Assembly (NCBI GenBank): GCA_023701075.1
Contig: JAMPXQ010000017.1
Coordinates: forward strand, 1-15,898
DNA from: Candidatus Woesearchaeota archaeon
GTDB taxonomy: Archaea > Nanobdellota > Nanobdellia > Woesearchaeales > GW2011-AR15
Length of the DNA: 15,898 bases
Direction: 5' to 3'
A program made the position numbers and the translations under genes. A model generated the notes under the pieces. That model made no database searches and was not told the origin of the DNA. It saw only the letters and a program-made list of their open reading frames with translations. Shown here piece after piece: positions 12,707 through 15,898 of this stretch (positions within the stretch are counted from its first letter, which is position 1; each line of letters begins with the position of its first letter).

Positions 12707-13213
12707 ATGAAAAAACCTATCTTTTTTGTCTTAATTTTAGGAATGCTGATCTCGCTTTTCCTGCTATATGAACATTTCACGCCTTCTGCATCAAAGTTCT
12801 GCACGTTCGGCAATAATTTCGATTGCGGCATCGTGAACAAGAGCCCTTATGCAAATGTTGACGGGCTATCATATCTCCTTACTATCGATCTTGGGCTCAA
12901 TCTTCCAATAGTAGATCTGGCTGGCATAAACTGGTTCTTTGACCTTATGACTTCCAATGCGTTCCTCGGTTTATTGACGCTCATATTCATGGGGCTGCTG
13001 TTTGATTCGTATTTCAAGAAAAAAGACTTCTTTTTCATCAAGAAGAAAGCCACCATAGTCTGGCTTAGGTATATCACCCTGTTCGGCGTGTTCTACGGAG
13101 GATACCTGTTCTTGGTGCAGCACTTCATCCTCAAGACGTACTGCATATTCTGCATTGCTCTTGACGTGGTCTTACTAACATTATTCATCTTGACATGGAG
13201 GCTTAAAAAATGA
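12707..13213 (+). CDS. Vitamin K epoxide reductase (VKOR) family disulfide-forming membrane protein
   Basis: Quinone-linked membrane oxidase that generates disulfide bonds, the functional counterpart of DsbB. The 168 residues form four or five helices. The loop after the first helix carries Cys32 and Cys40 (KFCTFGNNFDC) followed by the conserved Ser46-Pro-Tyr-Ala. The active site CxxC is TYCIFCI with Cys146 and Cys149 at the outer end of the last helix. All four catalytic cysteines and the serine are present. No thioredoxin domain is fused; instead a separate thioredoxin-like lipoprotein gene overlaps its stop by four bases (ATGA), a usual VKOR partner. Electron acceptor (a quinone) is inferred from the family. 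Confidence 0.93.
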   Translation: MKKPIFFVLILGMLISLFLLYEHFTPSASKFCTFGNNFDCGIVNKSPYANVDGLSYLLTIDLGLNLPIVDLAGINWFFDLMTSNAFLGLLTLIFMGLLFDSYFKKKDFFFIKKKATIVWLRYITLFGVFYGGYLFLVQHFILKTYCIFCIALDVVLLTLFILTWRLKK

Positions 13214-13572
13214 GATACCTTGCTTTGCTTGCATTACTGATCATTGCCGTATCTGCGTGTTCGACACAGAAAGTGCCGCAGGAACAGGTGGATGAATTTG
13301 CAAAATGCCTCACTGAAAAGGGAGTCACAATGTATGGCACTTTCTGGTGCCCGCACTGTGCCAGGGTCAAGAAAAACTTCGGACCTTCTTTCCAATATGT
13401 CAAATATGTAGAATGTGACGCAAGAGGAGACAATGAGCAGTCTGAATTTTGCATAGAGAAGAAGATAGAGAACTATGCTACTTTTGAATTCGCGGATGGC
13501 ACCAGAGAAGTTGGAGAGCCTACTTTTGAAACCTTGGCCATAAAGAGCGGCTGCAAGGTTCCGGGGCAGTAA
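13210..13572 (+). CDS. Thioredoxin-like lipoprotein, VKOR partner, lacking the cis-proline
   Basis: 120 residues. The N-terminal signal ends in a lipobox-like AVSAC with Cys17, suggesting lipid anchoring on the outer face. The active site is WCPHC (Cys47 and Cys50), after TMYGTF as in VKOR-associated thioredoxins. Further cysteines at 33, 69, 81 and 115 could form structural disulfides. Where thioredoxin-fold proteins have a cis-proline (usually YPT), this protein has NYATF with Ala90; that residue governs substrate release, so the change is notable. It should shuttle oxidising equivalents from VKOR to exported proteins. It overlaps the VKOR stop by four bases and is followed two bases later by ccdA. 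Confidence 0.9.
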   Translation: MRYLALLALLIIAVSACSTQKVPQEQVDEFAKCLTEKGVTMYGTFWCPHCARVKKNFGPSFQYVKYVECDARGDNEQSEFCIEKKIENYATFEFADGTREVGEPTFETLAIKSGCKVPGQ

Positions 13573-13574
13573 AA

Positions 13575-14288
13575 ATGGCAGCTGTCACACTCCCGACCTG
13601 GCCGGTAGTCATAACAACTGCGCTTGTAGATTCAATCAATCCGTGCGCAATAGGCGTCCTTGTCATAATGATTGCAACGCTCTTAAAACTCTCTAAAGAC
13701 AAGAAGAAGATGCTGGCCATCGGCTCGATATACATAACCACTGTCTTCATCACTTATCTCGCTGCTGGTTTTGGACTCCTGACATTCATACAGAAGTTCC
13801 CGGGCATCAGCATATACCTAGGCTGGACAGTAGGTGTGATTGTAATTCTCATGGGACTCATCGAAATAAAAGATTTCTTCTGGCATGGGAAATGGATATC
13901 ATTACAGATACCTGCAAAGCATGCGAAGACCATCATGAACAAGATAAATAATCTTACTATAGGAGGCAGCGTGTTTTTAGGCATGTTCGTCGCTGCAGTC
14001 GAACTTCCTTGCACAGGAGGGCCTTACCTTGCCATAACCACTGCTCTTGCAAAAATAGGGATGAGCTGGAATGTGTTCTGGATGATGGTGATCTATAATT
14101 TCATATTCGTGCTTCCGCTCATAGTAATCATGATGATGGTCTATTTCGGCGTCAATCCTGATAAGATAAAGAACTGGAAGGATGACAAGAAGAGATGGAT
14201 GAGGCTTTTCACTGGCTTATTATTGATAGGGCTTGGAGTGCTATTAATACTCTTTGCGAACGGTGTGATACACCTCAGCGTAGGATGA
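13575..14288 (+). CDS. ccdA: CcdA/DsbD-type transmembrane thiol reductant carrier
   Basis: Moves reducing equivalents from cytosolic thioredoxin across the membrane to outer thiol proteins. The 237 residues make about six helices. The two redox cysteines stand in the expected motifs, SINPCAIG (Cys24) in the first helix and ELPCTGGPY (Cys146) in the fourth, with pseudo-twofold symmetry and the surrounding prolines. A charged loop from about 99 to 125 separates the halves. No periplasmic domains are fused, as in CcdA rather than DsbD. The gene starts two bases after the lipoprotein stop. With VKOR oxidising and CcdA reducing, the operon holds both directions of thiol transfer. Confidence 0.9.
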   Translation: MAAVTLPTWPVVITTALVDSINPCAIGVLVIMIATLLKLSKDKKKMLAIGSIYITTVFITYLAAGFGLLTFIQKFPGISIYLGWTVGVIVILMGLIEIKDFFWHGKWISLQIPAKHAKTIMNKINNLTIGGSVFLGMFVAAVELPCTGGPYLAITTALAKIGMSWNVFWMMVIYNFIFVLPLIVIMMMVYFGVNPDKIKNWKDDKKRWMRLFTGLLLIGLGVLLILFANGVIHLSVG

Positions 14289-14710
14289 AAATAAGCAAAG
14301 CTAAGAGGCTAAAGGCAGGCTTCATGAAGAGAGAAGGCATCATCTTTTTCAGTTATTTTTTTTCAATAACCTTCATCTGGTTTGGTGCATTGAAAATCCT
14401 AGGTTTCAGTGATTCTAATGCGCTTATTGCAAAGACATTGCCTTTCCTGTCTTCTGGACTGGCGATATTGGCAGTAGGATGCCTGGAAGTCCTTATCGGC
14501 ATCAGCCTCTTAATCAAACCATTGATGAAACTTGGACCATACATCATGATGTTATATCTCTTTGGAACATTATCTACCTTAGTTACCATGCCAACACTCT
14601 CTTGGGTAAGCTTCCCATTCGTCCCATCTACACTAGGGCAGTATGTGATAAAGAACCTTGTCCTTGTATGCGCGGCCATTGTCCTTGGAAACCAACTTAA
14701 AGATTTATGA
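14285..14710 (+). CDS. DUF417/DoxX-like four-helix membrane protein
   Basis: 141 residues from ATG 14285, which overlaps the ccdA stop (ATGA). The frame reaches back to 14195, but that is inside ccdA. Four helices: IIFFSYFFSITFIWFGALKI, then ILAVGCLEVLIGISLL, a third around IMMLYLFGTLSTLV, and YVIKNLVLVCAAIVL. The motifs FIWFGALK, GCLEVLIG and GQYVIKNLVL match what I recall of DUF417 (YkgB) and the wider DoxX family, which are often found with redox systems. DoxX-type proteins have been linked to quinone or thiosulfate chemistry and to membrane redox complexes; here the function is inferred only from the neighbours. Confidence 0.7.
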   Translation: MKISKAKRLKAGFMKREGIIFFSYFFSITFIWFGALKILGFSDSNALIAKTLPFLSSGLAILAVGCLEVLIGISLLIKPLMKLGPYIMMLYLFGTLSTLVTMPTLSWVSFPFVPSTLGQYVIKNLVLVCAAIVLGNQLKDL

Positions 14711-14973
14711 TGAAAATATCTGAACTGATAATCGGGCAAAGAGCTATAATTAAAGCAAAGATAAGTTCCAGAGGGGATGTGAGAACGTTCACGAAATTCG
14801 GAAGGGAAGGAAGGGTCTGCGAATTCATGCTTGAAGATGATAGCGGCAAGATAAAGATGCCTATTTTCGATGAAGCGATAGATGAACTCGTTATTGGCGA
14901 GACAGTTAAGATTGCCGGGTATGTAAAAGAATATAAAGGGGAAATGCAATTTAATGTGCTTGGGAGAGAATGA
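14707..14973 (+). CDS. Small OB-fold nucleic-acid-binding protein
   Basis: 88 residues with strand patterns typical of an OB fold: RAIIKAKISSRGDVRTF, VCEFMLEDDSGKIKMPIF, then ETVKIAGYVKEYKGEMQFNV. This matches the tRNA-anti/RPA-like OB family that binds single-stranded nucleic acid. The region 22-32 includes an Arg/Lys-rich loop. It starts at ATG 14707 over the previous stop codon; ATG 14710 is equally possible. It overlaps the next gene by four bases. It has no signal peptide, so it is cytosolic, an odd member of an operon otherwise of membrane and exported proteins. Confidence 0.75.
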   Translation: MMKISELIIGQRAIIKAKISSRGDVRTFTKFGREGRVCEFMLEDDSGKIKMPIFDEAIDELVIGETVKIAGYVKEYKGEMQFNVLGRE

Positions 14974-15752
14974 AGAAAGGACAGGTAGCCATCATTATCA
15001 TAATAGGGATAGTCATAATCATTTCTGCAATCTATGTCTTTTCTTCCAGAAATCTGGCAAGGAACCAGGAAAGCTTCAGTTTAGACAATTATGCAGACCA
15101 GATGAAGAGCTATATCGAAAAATGCATGTTTGAAGAGACAGTTCCTGCGATATATCTTCAAGGAGTGAGCGGCGGCTATTTTGATGATGCTCCGGCATAT
15201 GGTCAGCTAGGAGAAACCAAGATAGCCTATTGGTATAAAGATGGAAAAGATATCTCACCTACTATTGAAATACTTGAAGCCAATCTTGCAGAATATCTTA
15301 AGGAAAAATTCATCACCTGCACAGATTTTTCAAATATGGAATCTGTAAAAGGCTTAAGCATCATAAAACCTAATGATTATTCTGTCAAGGCAAAAATACT
15401 CATAAACGACAAGGAAGTAGAAGTTGAATTCTTATATCCTCTGAAGATAAGTTTGGATAATGCTGAGAGAGAGTCAAAATCTTATACAACCAAAGTATTT
15501 GTGCCCCTAGGTGCAGATTTCAATATGGCCAAAAAAGCTCTTGCAAATGCGGCTGCAGCGAAGGAATATTATGATCTTGAGAAAGATTGCGGAGATTTCA
15601 CAAAGATAAACCAGCTCACTAACATCTATTTTGCAAATGATATCTTCCAGATAAATGACTACAGCTCATTCTATGACAAGACATTTAGGGATACTTTCCA
15701 GTTCAGGTTCATGACTGAAGGACTAAAGGTGTATGGAAAATGCAGCGGATGA
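14970..15752 (+). CDS. Pilin-like exported protein with class III signal peptide
   Basis: 260 residues beginning MKKGQVAIIIIIGIVIIIS. A short basic leader ends at Gly4, followed by Gln and a long Ile/Val helix, as in archaeal type IV pilins and archaellins, which are cut after the Gly by a prepilin peptidase. The helix continues to about residue 24. The rest is soluble, with Cys at 52, 117, 207 and 258, which could form two disulfides outside the cell. The C-terminal half is beta-rich, then helical from about 187. It is longer than most pilins and may be a minor pilin or adhesin. The likely oxidant is the upstream VKOR system, an inference. It starts inside the OB-fold gene end (ATGA). Confidence 0.75.
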   Translation: MKKGQVAIIIIIGIVIIISAIYVFSSRNLARNQESFSLDNYADQMKSYIEKCMFEETVPAIYLQGVSGGYFDDAPAYGQLGETKIAYWYKDGKDISPTIEILEANLAEYLKEKFITCTDFSNMESVKGLSIIKPNDYSVKAKILINDKEVEVEFLYPLKISLDNAERESKSYTTKVFVPLGADFNMAKKALANAAAAKEYYDLEKDCGDFTKINQLTNIYFANDIFQINDYSSFYDKTFRDTFQFRFMTEGLKVYGKCSG

Positions 15753-15898
15753 ACATTATAATCTTCTTACTACTAATTATGATCTTTTTTTCTCAAGATA
15801 TAACTGCGGCTCCAGACTTAGTGTGCATAGAAGATGATACTTTCGGAAATGAATTATATACAGCATCACAAACTAAAGGGTTGCCTAAATTTCCGTTA
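15749..15898 (+). CDS. Secreted protein, 3'-truncated by the window edge
   Basis: ATG 15749 overlaps the preceding stop (ATGA). The 50 visible codons have no stop. A signal peptide is clear: MNIIIFLLLIMIFFS followed by QDITAAPDL, with a possible signal peptidase site after TAA. One Cys (residue 26) appears after it. Nothing more can be said about function. It continues the same operon, so the unit runs beyond the window. Confidence 0.65.
   Translation, partial: MNIIIFLLLIMIFFSQDITAAPDLVCIEDDTFGNELYTASQTKGLPKFPL

Noticed and set aside
14353..14949. 198-codon minus-strand frame across the DUF417 and OB-fold genes
   Set aside because: It crosses two genes that are coupled by overlap on the plus strand and shows no family pattern.
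1..15898. CRISPR arrays, insertion sequences or prophage genes
   Set aside because: No regularly spaced repeats, transposase, integrase or phage structural genes were seen.

Overview
The window looks like a chromosome segment from a small-genome archaeon, most likely a DPANN lineage of the Woesearchaeota/Pacearchaeota type. The archaeal assignment rests on the order S13p-S4p-S11p-Rpo3-tRNA-Leu-eL18-L13p-S9p, archaeal TATA boxes (such as tttatataa), GGTGA-type Shine-Dalgarno sites before internal genes, tRNAs without encoded CCA, a class III (pilin-type) signal peptide and a translin-family protein. The DPANN assignment is inference from the compact genes and the many short membrane and secreted proteins. 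Several first genes of transcription units appear leaderless: the TATA box centre lies about 25-28 nt from the chosen start codon.

Layout. 1-1294: 3' part of a secreted beta-sandwich-repeat protein. 1326-2654: GT-C (ArnT/PMT-like) membrane glycosyltransferase. 2733-3760: translin-family protein and an overlapping unknown. 3867-4401: dUTPase and a 30-residue microprotein. 4406-5371 (minus): divergent HExxH metallopeptidase resembling DUF3810. 5522-5737: Cys/His-rich 71-residue protein whose 3' end overlaps thymidylate kinase (5714-6334, minus). 6550-7856: two related six-helix membrane proteins on either side of tRNA-His. 7993-11578: the ribosomal protein/RNA polymerase operon, containing a tRNA-Leu(GAG) interrupted by a 27-nt D-loop intron. 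11688-11966: minimal Hsp20-like protein. 11982-12542 (minus): 3-methyladenine DNA glycosylase I, divergent from a redox operon. 12610-15898: redox/secretion operon made of a microprotein ending in CPFC, VKOR, a thioredoxin-like lipoprotein, CcdA, a DUF417/DoxX-like protein, an OB-fold protein, a pilin-like protein and a secreted protein cut by the window edge.

How the genes work together. The redox operon forms a plausible chain: VKOR makes disulfides, the lipoprotein thioredoxin passes them on, CcdA moves reductant across the membrane, and the downstream Cys-containing exported proteins may be substrates. dUTPase and thymidylate kinase both serve dTTP supply but are in separate units. The points most worth checking are the tRNA-Leu D-loop intron, the perfect 9-bp inverted repeat across the shared tag/redox-operon promoter, the CPFC microprotein, and a thioredoxin whose cis-proline is replaced by alanine.
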